This document shows, piece after piece, positions 1 to 8,888 of a stretch of 64,000 nucleotides of DNA. The notes beneath the pieces are model-generated. The model searched no databases. It had not been told where the DNA came from and saw only the letters and a program-made list of their open reading frames with translations. The DNA is from CAXTSE01 sp964246985 (GTDB lineage: Bacteria; Actinomycetota; Actinomycetes; Actinomycetales; Microbacteriaceae): assembly GCA_964246985.1 (NCBI GenBank), contig CAXTSE010000005.1, forward strand, positions 124,001-188,000, read 5' to 3'. Both the position numbers and the translations under genes were made by a program. Position 1 is the first letter of the stretch; every line of letters starts with the position of its first letter.

Positions 1-89
1 TCTCTCGGAGCATTCTCGGAGGCGGACCCGATCAACTGGTGTCCGCGATCGAGAGCGCGAACGGGGAGGTGGCGGCATGTCGAGTCTGA
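1..89 (+). CDS. pyrF: Orotidine 5'-phosphate decarboxylase, C-terminal end only
   Basis: Reading from base 3, 28 codons run to a TGA at 87-89. The peptide (SRSIL-GGGPDQL-...) resembles the last helix of OMP decarboxylases, where a Gly-Pro-rich turn precedes a short helix. OMP decarboxylase makes UMP in pyrimidine synthesis. The gene is truncated by the window edge, so the catalytic residues cannot be seen. It overlaps the start of the next gene by 13 bases. pyrF directly upstream of mihF/gmk is a common actinobacterial order, which supports the call, but so short a tail is weak evidence alone. Confidence 0.55.
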   Translation, partial: SRSILGGGPDQLVSAIESANGEVAACRV

Positions 90-973
90 CGCCGCCCGAG
101 GTCGACCGGGTCGCCGCCGCGCGGGCCGCCGTCGCCGCGCGCCGCGCGCGGGCTGCCGTGAAGGCCGCCGTCGCCGCCCGCACCCGATCCGCGCTCGACG
201 TCGCCCGATCCGCGTGGACGGGAGCCCCGACGACGCCCGAGGCAACCCTCCGCGTGCGCGAGCTGCTGATGAGCATCCCCGGGCTCGGCCCCACCCGCGC
301 CGACCGCGCCATGCAGCAGCTCGGCATCGCCGCGTCCAAGCGGGTCGGCGGGCTGGGCGTGCGCCAGCGCGACAAGCTCGGCGACTGGCTCGAGGCGCGA
401 GAGCGCCGCGCCGGACACCCGACCAGCAGGCTCGTCGTGCTCGCGGGACCGACGGCCGTCGGCAAGGGCACCGTGTCGCGCCACATCCGCGAGAACTACC
501 CGGATGTGCTGCTGAGCGTGTCGGCGACGACGCGTCCTCCGCGTCCCGGCGAGGTCGAGGGGGAGCACTACTACTTCCTCAGCGATGCCGAGTTCGACGC
601 GATGATCGAGCGCGGGGAGTTCCTCGAGCACGCCGTTGTGCACAACGCCTTCCGCTACGGCACGCCGCGCCCGCCGATCGACGCCGCTCTAGCCGAGGGC
701 CGCAGCGTGCTGCTCGAGATCGACCTGCAGGGCGCACGTGCTGTCCGGCAGCAGATGCCCGAGGCCCTGCTGGTGTTCCTGCTGCCCCCGACGTGGGAGG
801 AGCTCGTGCGCAGACTGGTCGGACGAGGCACCGAGGATGCCGCCGAGCAGGCCCGTCGGCTCGACACCGCGAAGGTCGAGTTGAGCGCCCAGGACGAGTT
901 CGATGTGAAGGTCGTGAACGGCGAAGTCGGCCAAGCGGCCTCCGAGGTCGTAGAATTGCTCGCAGTGCCCTGA
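77..973 (+). CDS. gmk: mIHF-like DNA-binding domain fused to guanylate kinase
   Basis: The 298-residue product has two parts. Residues 1 to about 112 look like the mycobacterial/streptomycete integration host factor mIHF: a basic Ala/Arg helix (about 12-38), then a helix-two-turn-helix with IPGLGPTRAD (67-76) and RVGGLGVRQRDKL (89-101). From about 118 it is a guanylate kinase (GMP + ATP to GDP + ADP) with P-loop GPTAVGKGT (124-132), the GMP-binding TTRPPRPGE segment (151-159) and EIDLQGA (214-220). In other actinobacteria mihF is a separate gene just upstream of gmk; here there is no stop or internal start between the domains. A typical Gmk is about 190-200 residues, so the extra length is the fused domain. 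GGGGAGG at 63-69 precedes the ATG at 77. The fusion is seen directly; a dual role is inference. Confidence 0.93.
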   Translation: MSSLTPPEVDRVAAARAAVAARRARAAVKAAVAARTRSALDVARSAWTGAPTTPEATLRVRELLMSIPGLGPTRADRAMQQLGIAASKRVGGLGVRQRDKLGDWLEARERRAGHPTSRLVVLAGPTAVGKGTVSRHIRENYPDVLLSVSATTRPPRPGEVEGEHYYFLSDAEFDAMIERGEFLEHAVVHNAFRYGTPRPPIDAALAEGRSVLLEIDLQGARAVRQQMPEALLVFLLPPTWEELVRRLVGRGTEDAAEQARRLDTAKVELSAQDEFDVKVVNGEVGQAASEVVELLAVP

Positions 974-1029
974 GTTGACCTCTGTCTCTCGGTCCGGCGC
1001 GACCATCTTCCAACTGCAAGGAGCCACCC

Positions 1030-1299
1030 ATGGCCGACAAGAACTCGGGCATCATCGACCCGCCGATCGACGAGCTGCTCTCGAAGGTCGACTCCAAGTA
1101 CCAGCTGGTCATCTTCGCGTCCAAGCGCGCGCGCCAGATCAACGACTACTACGCCGACCTGCACGAGGGCTCGCTGTTCGACAACGTCGGTCCGCTGGTC
1201 GACTCGACCATCGACGACAAGCCGCTGTCGGTCGCGCTGCGCGAGATCAACGACGACAAGCTGATCCTCAAGCCGCTCGACGAGCCGGCCGCTCAGTAG
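1030..1299 (+). CDS. rpoZ: DNA-directed RNA polymerase omega subunit
   Basis: An 89-residue protein matching actinobacterial omega in length and order: IIDPPIDELL near the N terminus, then YQLVIFASKRARQIN (about 24-38), the conserved omega helix that packs against beta prime, and a C-terminal KPLSVALREI segment. Omega assists assembly and stability of RNA polymerase. AAGGAG at 1020-1025 precedes the ATG at suitable spacing. The gmk-rpoZ-coaBC order is standard in the phylum. Nothing unusual is seen. Confidence 0.97.
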   Translation: MADKNSGIIDPPIDELLSKVDSKYQLVIFASKRARQINDYYADLHEGSLFDNVGPLVDSTIDDKPLSVALREINDDKLILKPLDEPAAQ

Positions 1300-1309
1300 C
1301 CACACCCGC

Positions 1310-2515
1310 ATGAACATCGTCGTCGGGATCGCCGGCGGCATCGCCGCCTACAAGGCGGTGGCGGTCGTGCGGGGGTTCGTCCTTGCCGGCCACGACGTGC
1401 ACGTCGTGGCGACGGATGCGGCGCTCCGCTTCGTCGGGAAGCCGACTCTCGAGGCCATCAGCCGCAATCCGGTGCACTCCGATCTCTACGAGGGGGTCGC
1501 CGAGGTGCGGCACGTGGCCATGGGGCAGCGCGCCGACCTGATCGTGATCGCCCCCGCCACGGCGCACACTCTGGCGAAGCTCGCGACCGGACTCGCCGAC
1601 GACCTCCTCGGCAACACCGTCCTCGCATCCACAGCCCCCCTCGTGCTGGCTCCGGCCATGCACACCGAGATGTGGCAGAACCCCGCCACGGCCGCCAACG
1701 TCGCGACGCTCGTCGCGCGGGGCGTCCACCTCGTGGGTCCGGCCCGCGGACAGCTCACCGGGTCCGACGCGGGCGTCGGCCGCATGGCAGAGCCCGACGA
1801 GATCGTGGCGACGGCGCTGCGGATCATCGATGGTCACGACGCACCTGGCGATCTGGCCGGCCGTCGCATCCTGGTGACCGCCGGAGGCACGCGCGAGCCG
1901 CTCGACCCGGTGCGCTTCATCGGAAACCGCTCCAGCGGCAAGCAGGGCGTCGCACTAGCCCGTGCCGCCGCCGCGCGCGGAGCCGAGGTGCATCTCGTCG
2001 TCGCCAACATCGAGGACGGCGTGCTCGCCGAGTCGGGCATCGCGGGCGTCGACGTCACGCACGTCTCGACGACGCGGGAGCTGCAGGAGGCCACGCTGCT
2101 CGCCGCGGGCACCGCCGACGTGGTCATCATGGCTGCAGCGGTGGCCGACTACCGCCCGGAGACCGTCGCCGACGCGAAGATCAAGAAGGAGACGCAGGGC
2201 GACACCCTCGACCTCCGGCTCGTCAAGAACCCCGACATCCTGCGCGAGCTCACTGCCGCGCGTCGCGACGGCCAGACGGTCATCGGCTTCGCCGCCGAGA
2301 CCGAGCCCGACGCCCAGGCACTGCTCGAGCTGGGTCGGGCGAAGGCCGCGCGCAAGGGCGTCGACTACCTCGTCGTCAACAGGGTGGGCTGGACCGAGGG
2401 GTTCGCCACAGAGGGCAACACAGTCGTCGTGCTGAATGCCGCCGGGGATATAGTGGCCGAGGTCGCCGGGTCCAAGGCGTCGGTCGCCGATGGCATCCTC
2501 GACGCCGTGTGCTGA
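1310..2515 (+). CDS. coaBC: Bifunctional phosphopantothenoylcysteine decarboxylase / phosphopantothenate-cysteine ligase
   Basis: A 401-residue enzyme covering steps 2 and 3 of coenzyme A synthesis from phosphopantothenate. The N-terminal CoaC flavoprotein half has GGIAAYKA (about 7-14), PATAHTLAKLATGLADD and PAMHTEMW, the FMN and substrate-clamp motifs. The CoaB ligase half starts around residue 190 with VTAGGTREPLDPVR and has NRSSGKQG, AAAVADYRP and AKIKKE, the nucleotide-binding and lysine motifs. Length is normal for a fused CoaBC. It follows rpoZ by 10 bases and may be co-transcribed with gmk-rpoZ. Confidence 0.97.
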   Translation: MNIVVGIAGGIAAYKAVAVVRGFVLAGHDVHVVATDAALRFVGKPTLEAISRNPVHSDLYEGVAEVRHVAMGQRADLIVIAPATAHTLAKLATGLADDLLGNTVLASTAPLVLAPAMHTEMWQNPATAANVATLVARGVHLVGPARGQLTGSDAGVGRMAEPDEIVATALRIIDGHDAPGDLAGRRILVTAGGTREPLDPVRFIGNRSSGKQGVALARAAAARGAEVHLVVANIEDGVLAESGIAGVDVTHVSTTRELQEATLLAAGTADVVIMAAAVADYRPETVADAKIKKETQGDTLDLRLVKNPDILRELTAARRDGQTVIGFAAETEPDAQALLELGRAKAARKGVDYLVVNRVGWTEGFATEGNTVVVLNAAGDIVAEVAGSKASVADGILDAVC

Positions 2516-2579
2516 CACCCGCGCCCATCCCGCCGAACCGCACTCTCGAAACCGTGCCGCTGAAACGATTGGTCCTCCT

Positions 2580-3785
2580 GTGAGCGAGTCCACCCCCGCC
2601 CTCCGTCTCTTCACCTCCGAGTCGGTCACCGAGGGCCACCCGGACAAGATCTGCGACCAGGTCAGCGACTCGATCCTCGACGCGATCCTCGCCGCCGATC
2701 CGCAGGCCCGTGTCGCCGTCGAGACCCTCGTGACCACCGGGCTCGTCCACGTGGCCGGCGAGGTCACCACCTCGGCCTACGTCGACATCCCCGGCATCGT
2801 GCGCAAGCGCATCACCGACATCGGATACACCTCCTCGGATGTCTGGTTCGACGGTCGCTCGTGCGGAGTGTCGATCTCGATCGGCGCCCAGTCTCCTGAC
2901 ATCGCGCAGGGCGTCGACTCGGCGTTCGAGAGCCGCGAGGGCGACAGCGTCGACCCGCTCGACATGCAGGGCGCAGGCGACCAGGGCCTGATGTTCGGCT
3001 ACGCGACCCGCGAGACCCCCGAGCTCATGCCGCTGCCGATCTGGCTGGCCCACCGCATGTCCGAGCGCCTCGCCGAGGTGCGCCACGCCGGTGAGGTCGA
3101 CTGGCTGCGCCCCGACGGCAAGACCCAGGTCACGGTCGGCTACGACGGCACCACTCCGGTGCTCGTCGACACCGTGGTCGTCTCGACCCAGCACTCGCCC
3201 TCGATCCCGCTCGACGAGCTGCGCGCCGAGATCGAGCGCCTCGTGATCCGTCCCGTGCTCGCCCGCATCGACCTCCCGTCGGCCGACGCCACCATCCTGA
3301 TCAACCCGACCGGTCGCTTCGAGATCGGCGGCCCGCAGGGCGACGCCGGCCTCACCGGTCGCAAGATCATCGTCGACACCTACGGCGGCGCGTCGCGTCA
3401 CGGCGGCGGTGCGTTCTCGGGAAAGGACCCGTCGAAGGTCGACCGCTCCGCCGCGTACGCCATGCGCTGGGTCGCAAAGAACGCGGTCGCCGCCGGGCTC
3501 GCCGACCGCCTCGAGGTTCAGGTCGCCTACGCGATCGGCAAGGCCTCGCCCGTCGGTCTGTATGTCGAGACCTTCGGCACCGGCCATCTGCCCGACGAGC
3601 AGATCACTGCGGCGATCCGCGAGGTGTTCGACCTGCGCCCCGCCGCGATCATCCGCGACCTCGACCTGCTGCGCCCCATCTACGCGGCCACCGCGTCGTA
3701 CGGCCACTTCGGACGCGAGCTGCCCGACTTCACCTGGGAGCGCACCGACCGCGTCGACGCCCTCCGCGCCGCCGCCGGGCTGTGA
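2580..3785 (+). CDS. metK: S-adenosylmethionine synthetase
   Basis: The GTG at 2580 gives a 401-residue MetK beginning SESTPALRLFTSESV, the usual N terminus. An in-frame ATG at 2490 would add 30 low-quality residues overlapping coaBC, so it is rejected. Key motifs are GHPDKICDQVSD (ATP and metal site), GAGDQGLMFGYA and GGGAFSGKDPSKVDR (phosphate-binding loop). The enzyme makes SAM from methionine and ATP as a homotetramer. No good Shine-Dalgarno precedes the GTG. No SAM riboswitch is visible in the 64-base gap after coaBC. Confidence 0.96.
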   Translation: MSESTPALRLFTSESVTEGHPDKICDQVSDSILDAILAADPQARVAVETLVTTGLVHVAGEVTTSAYVDIPGIVRKRITDIGYTSSDVWFDGRSCGVSISIGAQSPDIAQGVDSAFESREGDSVDPLDMQGAGDQGLMFGYATRETPELMPLPIWLAHRMSERLAEVRHAGEVDWLRPDGKTQVTVGYDGTTPVLVDTVVVSTQHSPSIPLDELRAEIERLVIRPVLARIDLPSADATILINPTGRFEIGGPQGDAGLTGRKIIVDTYGGASRHGGGAFSGKDPSKVDRSAAYAMRWVAKNAVAAGLADRLEVQVAYAIGKASPVGLYVETFGTGHLPDEQITAAIREVFDLRPAAIIRDLDLLRPIYAATASYGHFGRELPDFTWERTDRVDALRAAAGL

Positions 3786-3809
3786 CCGCCGTCGGGCGCT
3801 CGTGACGCG

Positions 3810-5788
3810 ATGACGGACGGCCCGGCACCAGCCGCGGCGGCCCCCGTCGCGATCGCGCGGGTGCTCGTCGACTCCTCGCTTCCGCAGCTCGACCGCCTGC
3901 TCGACTACCGCATCCCGGCGCACCTCCAGGGGGTCGTGCCGGGAGTGCGGGTCTCGGTGCCGCTCCGCAGTGCGAGTCGGCTCGCCCAGGGCTTCGTGGT
4001 CGAGCTCGGCCACCAGCAGGACTATCCGGGCCCGCTGAGCGACGTCGACGCCGTGGTGTCGCCTATCCCGGTGCTCCGTCCCGAGGTGTGGGCGCTCGCG
4101 CGCACGGTGTCCNNNNNNNNNNCGACGTGCTGAGGCTCGCGATCCCACCGCGGCAGGTGCGGGTCGAGAAGGCCTGGCTGGCGCGGGAGGCGCCGACGGC
4201 AGCTCCCGTGGTCGGCGAGCTCCCGCCGATCTCCGACTACGCGGAGGGCGCCCTCGACGCCGTGGTCGCCGAGGGGCGACGCGTCGCCCTCTCGGTCCGA
4301 CCCGGAGTCGTGCAGCTGCCCGCGGGGGACTGGGTGGGCCGCTGGGCCGTGACGCTCGCTCAGGCGGCCGCCCGCGTGATCCGCGCGGGGTCATCGGCGA
4401 TCCTGGTCGTTCCCGACTACCGCGACCAGGAGCAGCTCGCCGCCGCCCTCGCCGCCCTGCTGCCCGCCGACGCGATCGCACGGTTCGATGCGCGCCAGCC
4501 CAACCCGGATCGCTACCGCAGCATGCTGCGCGCGAGCGACGACGCCCCCGTCGTGGTGCTCGGAAACCGGTCGGCCGTCTACGCCCCGGCCGGGCGACTC
4601 GGCCTGATCGCGATCTGGAACGACGGCGATCCGCTGCTCGGCGAGCCGCTCTCGCCCTACGTGCACGCGCGCGACGCGGCTCTGATCCGCCAGGAGCAGC
4701 AGGGTGGAGCGCTGATCCTGGCCGCTCAGACCCGTACCACCGAGGTCGAGCGCCTCGTCGAGATCGGCTGGCTCGAGCAGCTCGCGCCGGCGCGCTTCCG
4801 CCGCCCCGCCGTCGTGCCCACCGCCGACGTCGCGGCGCAGGACCGCCTCGCCGCCCAGGCACGCATCCCGTCGATCGCCTGGATCGCCGCGCGGGACGCC
4901 GTCGCATCCGGGCCCGTGCTCGTGCAGGTGGCTCGACCCGGATTCGCACCGGGCCTCCGCTGCGCGACCTGCCGCGAGGCAGCGCGCTGCCGCCGGTGCG
5001 ACGGTCCGCTCCGTCAGCGCCGCGCGGGGGCCCCGCCCACCTGCGCCTGGTGCGGAGCGATCGAGGGTGCTTTCCGCTGCCCCAACTGCGACGGCACGGC
5101 ACTGCGGCCCGCGGGCACCGGCACCCGCCGCACCGCGGAGGAGCTCGGCCGGGCCTTCCCCGGCGTCAGCATCATCGTGTCCGACGGTGACAAGCCGCGC
5201 ACGACCGTCGGCGACACGCCCGCCCTCGTGATCGCGACCCGCGGCGCCGAGCCGATCGCCGCGGGCGGGTACCGGGCGGTGCTGCTGCTCGATGGGGAGC
5301 GCATGGTGGCCCGCGAGAGCCTGCGCGTCGGCGAGGACGTGCTGCGCTGGTGGTCCGACGCCGCCGCACTGGCCGCCGACGACGCGCAGATCGTGCTGGT
5401 CGGAGTCGGCGGTGCCCTCGCTCGCGCCCTCGTCACCTGGAACCAGCCCGAGTTCGCGCGGGCCGAGCTCGCGGACCGCCGCGCGCTGCGCTTCCCTCCC
5501 GCCGTCCGCACCGCCACGCTGCAGGGCGCCCCGGATGCGGTGGCCGCCGCCGTCTCCGCGCTCCCGTCGGCCGCAGAGCACGTCGGCACGACCGTCGTCG
5601 AGGGACGCGCGCGGGCGATCATCCGCTTCGACTTCGCCGGCGGACACCTCGTCGCGGAGGCCGTGAGGTCCGAGATCGTCCGCCAGGCCACCGCGCGGCG
5701 GAAGCCCGTTCCCGGACAGCCGAAGCGGGGCCGCCAGCCGCTGCCCCTGCGCGCACGGTTCGACGATCCGGAGCCGTTCAGCGAGTAG
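3810..5788 (+). CDS. priA: Primosomal protein N' (PriA-like), interrupted by an assembly gap
   Basis: Two in-phase blocks, 3810-4112 and 4124-5788, are separated by ten N. Together they give about 655 residues of a PriA family protein. The N-terminal 3'-DNA-end-binding domain begins with IARVLVDSSLPQLDRLLDYRIP. The C-terminal half has a zinc region with paired cysteines (CATC, CRRC, CAWC, CPNC). The helicase Walker A is absent and the DEEH-type box reads NDGD, as is known for the shortened actinobacterial PriA-like proteins. It probably recognises stalled forks or D-loops without unwinding them. The frame differs across the gap: if the gene is intact, the true missing length is 2 modulo 3, so this is an assembly artefact rather than a mutation. 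Confidence 0.88.
4113..4122. other. Assembly gap (10 N) inside priA
   Basis: A run of ten N. The upstream frame ends on a codon boundary at 4112 and the downstream PriA frame resumes with the second base after the gap. The placeholder length cannot be correct if the gene is whole. Confidence 0.95.
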
Positions 5789-5827
5789 CGGGCCGGGCCG
5801 CGGCCCTCGACAGGGCAGAATCGAGGG

Positions 5828-6778
5828 ATGCCAGCCCTCCGGATCGTCTTCGCGGGAAGCCCCGCCGCCGCGGTCCCGAGCCTCGAGCGGCTCATCGCCT
5901 CGTCGCACGAGATCGTCGCCGTCGTGACGCGCGAGGACTCGCCGCAGGGACGCCGGCGCGTGCTCACACCCACCCCCGTAGCCACGACGGCGGAGTCCGC
6001 CGGCATCCCCGTGGTGCGCGCCAATCGGCTCGCCCCCGTGGCCGACGAGATCGCCGCGCTCGGGGCCGACCTCGGCGTGATCGTCGCCTACGGCGGCCTG
6101 ATCCGCGAGCCGCTGCTCAGCGCGCCGCGGCTCGGCTGGATCAACCTGCACTTCTCGCTCCTGCCGCGCTGGCGGGGTGCCGCCCCCGTGCAGCGCGCGG
6201 TCATCGCGGGCGATGCCGAGACCGGGGCCGCCGTCTTCCAGCTCGTGCCCGAGCTCGACGCCGGCGACATCTTCGGCACCCTCCGACGGCAGATCGGGGC
6301 CCACGAGACGGCGGGCCACCTCCTCCAGACACTGGCCGTGAGCGGCAGCGAGCTGCTGGCCTCCGTCGTCGACTCGCTCGCCGACGGGTCGGCCGTCGCG
6401 ACGCCGCAGACCGGCGCGGTCACCGTCGCGCCGAAGCTGGCGCTCGAGGACGGCCGGATCGACTGGTCGCGACCGGCGGCGGAGCTCGACGCGCAGATCC
6501 GAGGAGTCACCCCGGAGCCGGGCGCGTTCACGACGATCGACGGAGACCGGCTGAAGCTGCATGCGGCGGCCGTCGCGCGCGACACCCCGGTGCTGCGGGC
6601 GGGTCGTCTCGACCTGCGGGAGGGGCGCGTGCTCATCGGCACCGCCACCGACCCGCTCGAGCTGCTGCGCGTGCAGCCGGCGGGCAAGACGGCGATGGCG
6701 GCGGCGGACTGGTGGCGGGGGCGCGCTGCGGGCGCCCCCCTCGACGCGGACGCGGTCGTCGGGGAGCCCGCCTCGTGA
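5828..6778 (+). CDS. fmt: Methionyl-tRNA formyltransferase
   Basis: A 316-residue Fmt. It transfers a formyl group from 10-formyl-THF to initiator Met-tRNA. The N-terminal hydrolase fold starts LRIVFAGSP. The signature SLLPRWRGAAPVQ (about residues 111-123) contains the folate-site region. The C-terminal OB-like domain follows from about residue 205. A CAGAAT box (5816-5821) lies six bases before the ATG, resembling the leaderless starts elsewhere in this window. Its stop overlaps the GTG of rsmB by four bases, so the two are likely translationally coupled. Confidence 0.96.
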   Translation: MPALRIVFAGSPAAAVPSLERLIASSHEIVAVVTREDSPQGRRRVLTPTPVATTAESAGIPVVRANRLAPVADEIAALGADLGVIVAYGGLIREPLLSAPRLGWINLHFSLLPRWRGAAPVQRAVIAGDAETGAAVFQLVPELDAGDIFGTLRRQIGAHETAGHLLQTLAVSGSELLASVVDSLADGSAVATPQTGAVTVAPKLALEDGRIDWSRPAAELDAQIRGVTPEPGAFTTIDGDRLKLHAAAVARDTPVLRAGRLDLREGRVLIGTATDPLELLRVQPAGKTAMAAADWWRGRAAGAPLDADAVVGEPAS

Positions 6779-8205
6779 CCCGTGCGGACGGCTCGGCACC
6801 GCGGGTCCAGCCTGCGCGCCGGATCGCGTACGAGGTCCTGCGCGCCGTGCGCGAGGACGACGCCTACGCCAACCTGATCCTGCCGGGTCTCATCGCCGAG
6901 GCGAGGCTGAGCGCGGCGGACGCCGGCCTGGCGACCGAGCTGACCTACGGGACGCTGCGTCGGCGCGGCTACTACGACCGCGTGCTGTCGCTCGTCACCG
7001 ACAGACCGCTGAGGCGGCTCGACCCCGAGGTCGTCGACGCCCTCCGCCTCGGCGCGCACCAGCTGCTCGCGATGCGCATCGCCCCGCACGCCGCGGTGGG
7101 GGAGTCGGTGGCGCTCGTCGCCTCTGCCGGCAAGGGCTCGGCGAAGGCCTTCGCCAACGGCGTGCTCCGCACCCTCACCCGCAGCACCCCCGAGGAGTGG
7201 CGCGAGCGGGCTCTCGAGGGACTGCACGGAGACGCGCGACTCTCCGTCGAGTTCGCCCACCCCGACTGGGTGATCGGCGCCCTCCGGCGCTCGCTGGCCG
7301 CCGAGGGGCGCGCCGACGAGCTCGAGGAGCTCCTGGCGGCCGACAACGTCGCTCCTGCGGTGAGCCTCGTCGCCCTTCCGGGTCTCGCCTCTGTCGCCGA
7401 GCTGGGTGAGCCCGGCGCGGTGTCGCCCGTGGCGGCCCGGTCGGCAGGCGGAGACCCGGCCGCCAACCCGACCGTGGCGAGCGGCCGCGGGCGCGTCCAG
7501 GACGAGGGATCGCAGCTCGCGGCGCTCGCGCTGAGCAGGGCGCGTCCGATCGAGACGGGCGAGCGCTGGCTGGATCTCTGCGCGGGGCCCGGCGGCAAGG
7601 CCGCCCTGCTGGCAGCCGAAGCCGCCCGCGGGGGAGCGACCCTGGTGGCCAACGAGCTCGTCCCGACGCGGGCGCGGCTCGTGCGGAACGCGCTGGCCGT
7701 CTTCGACCCCGCACCCGAGGTCGTCGAGGGAGACGGCATCCGCATCGCCGACCCGGCCGAGCTCGCCCGTCTCGGCGGGCCCTTCGACCGCATCCTGCTC
7801 GATGCGCCGTGCACCGGACTCGGCGCCCTGCGCCGCCGCCCCGAGGCACGCTGGCGCAAGCAGCCGTCCGACGTGGCCGAGCTCGCTCGACTGCAGGCCG
7901 ACCTGCTGGACGCCGCCGTCGCCGCGCTCGTGCCCGGCGGCATCCTGGCCTACGTCACCTGCTCGCCCCATCTCGCCGAGACCCGCGAGGTCGTGGCCGC
8001 GGCGCTCGCGCGTCACGCCGGCCTGCGCGCTCTCGACACGCCCGCCGTGCTGGTCGACGTGGCGATCGCGGACCTCGAGCTCGCATCCGGGACCGCCGCG
8101 CAGCTCTGGCCGCACCGCCACGGAACCGACGCCATGTTCATCCAGCTGCTGAGCACCTCGGCTCAGCCCGCCGCTCCCGACCCGCTCGGTACAGTGACGA
8201 CGTGA
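6775..8205 (+). CDS. rsmB: 16S rRNA m5C967 methyltransferase RsmB (Sun/Fmu family)
   Basis: From GTG 6775, overlapping the fmt stop as GTGA, the product is 476 residues. An N-terminal NusB-like RNA-binding domain starts RIAYEVLRAVREDDAYANL. The C-terminal SAM methyltransferase domain has DLCAGPGGKAALLA (SAM loop), DAPCTGLGALRRRPE and the catalytic cysteine motif VTCSPHLAETREV. The family methylates C967 of 16S rRNA. The fmt-rsmB-rpe order is conserved in actinobacteria. The longer reading frame extending upstream is not needed. Confidence 0.94.
   Translation: MTRADGSAPRVQPARRIAYEVLRAVREDDAYANLILPGLIAEARLSAADAGLATELTYGTLRRRGYYDRVLSLVTDRPLRRLDPEVVDALRLGAHQLLAMRIAPHAAVGESVALVASAGKGSAKAFANGVLRTLTRSTPEEWRERALEGLHGDARLSVEFAHPDWVIGALRRSLAAEGRADELEELLAADNVAPAVSLVALPGLASVAELGEPGAVSPVAARSAGGDPAANPTVASGRGRVQDEGSQLAALALSRARPIETGERWLDLCAGPGGKAALLAAEAARGGATLVANELVPTRARLVRNALAVFDPAPEVVEGDGIRIADPAELARLGGPFDRILLDAPCTGLGALRRRPEARWRKQPSDVAELARLQADLLDAAVAALVPGGILAYVTCSPHLAETREVVAAALARHAGLRALDTPAVLVDVAIADLELASGTAAQLWPHRHGTDAMFIQLLSTSAQPAAPDPLGTVTT
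8190..8195 (+). promoter_or_regulatory. Candidate -10 box for leaderless rpe mRNA
   Basis: TACAGT lies inside the 3' end of rsmB, six bases before the rpe GTG at 8202. It matches the TANNNT-plus-6/7 spacing seen at many other starts in this window. No clear -35 is seen. Inferred from pattern only. Confidence 0.5.
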
Positions 8206-8876
8206 GCGCGCGCATCAACCCGAGCATCCTGGCCGCCGACTTCGTGAACCTCGAGGCCGACATCGCACGCATCTCGACCGCCGACGCCGTGCACGTCGAC
8301 GTCATGGACAACCACTTCGTGCCCAACCTGACATTCGGTCCGCAGATGGTCGGCCGCATCCAGGACGTGTCGACAATCCCGCTCGACGTCCACCTGATGA
8401 TCTCCGACGTCGACCGGTGGGCCCCCGGCTACGCAGAGCTCGGAGCCTCCTCGGTGACGTTCCACGCCGAGGCGGCCGCGGATCCGGTGGCCGTCGCCCG
8501 CAGGCTGCGGCAGATCGGAGCGCGGTCCGGCCTCGCCCTGAAGCCCGGCACCGACCTGACGCCCTACCTCGAGCTGCTGCCCGAGTTCGACCAGCTGCTG
8601 GTCATGACCGTCGAGCCCGGATTCGGCGGGCAGGGCTTCATCGACGAGATGCTCCCCAAGATCGCGGCCGCACGGGCGGCGATCGACACCGCCGGGCTCG
8701 ACGTGTGGCTGCAGGTCGACGGCGGCATCACGACCGACACGATCGTGCGGGCTGCCGAGGCGGGGGCCGACACCTTCGTCGCCGGGTCGAGCGTCTACAG
8801 CACCCCAGACCCGGTCGCCGCCATCGCGGAGCTGCGCGCCACCGCGGCCGCGCACGCGCATCCCCATCAGGTCTGA
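8202..8876 (+). CDS. rpe: Ribulose-phosphate 3-epimerase
   Basis: The 224-residue TIM-barrel enzyme starts at GTG 8202, overlapping the rsmB stop as GTGA. It interconverts ribulose-5-P and xylulose-5-P in the pentose phosphate pathway. Motifs are INPSILAADF at the N terminus, HVDVMDNHFVPN (metal and catalytic Asp), VEPGFGGQGF (phosphate loop) and VDGGITTDT near the second catalytic Asp. Length is normal. It is coupled to rsmB but also has a possible promoter of its own. Confidence 0.96.
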   Translation: MSARINPSILAADFVNLEADIARISTADAVHVDVMDNHFVPNLTFGPQMVGRIQDVSTIPLDVHLMISDVDRWAPGYAELGASSVTFHAEAAADPVAVARRLRQIGARSGLALKPGTDLTPYLELLPEFDQLLVMTVEPGFGGQGFIDEMLPKIAAARAAIDTAGLDVWLQVDGGITTDTIVRAAEAGADTFVAGSSVYSTPDPVAAIAELRATAAAHAHPHQV

Positions 8877-8888
8877 TTGACTGGACCC

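Noticed and set aside
2490..2579. Earlier ATG start for metK
   Set aside because: It overlaps coaBC and adds residues without MetK similarity; GTG 2580 gives the normal N terminus.
2516..2579. SAM riboswitch upstream of metK
   Set aside because: Only 64 bases, with no recognisable SAM aptamer stems.
4113..4122. priA as a frameshifted pseudogene
   Set aside because: The frame change coincides with an N run; both halves are well conserved, so an assembly gap explains it.
2376..5102. Minus-strand open frame of 908 codons opposite metK and priA
   Set aside because: Runs through an assembly gap and is Arg/Pro/Ala low complexity; metK and priA motifs on the plus strand are decisive.
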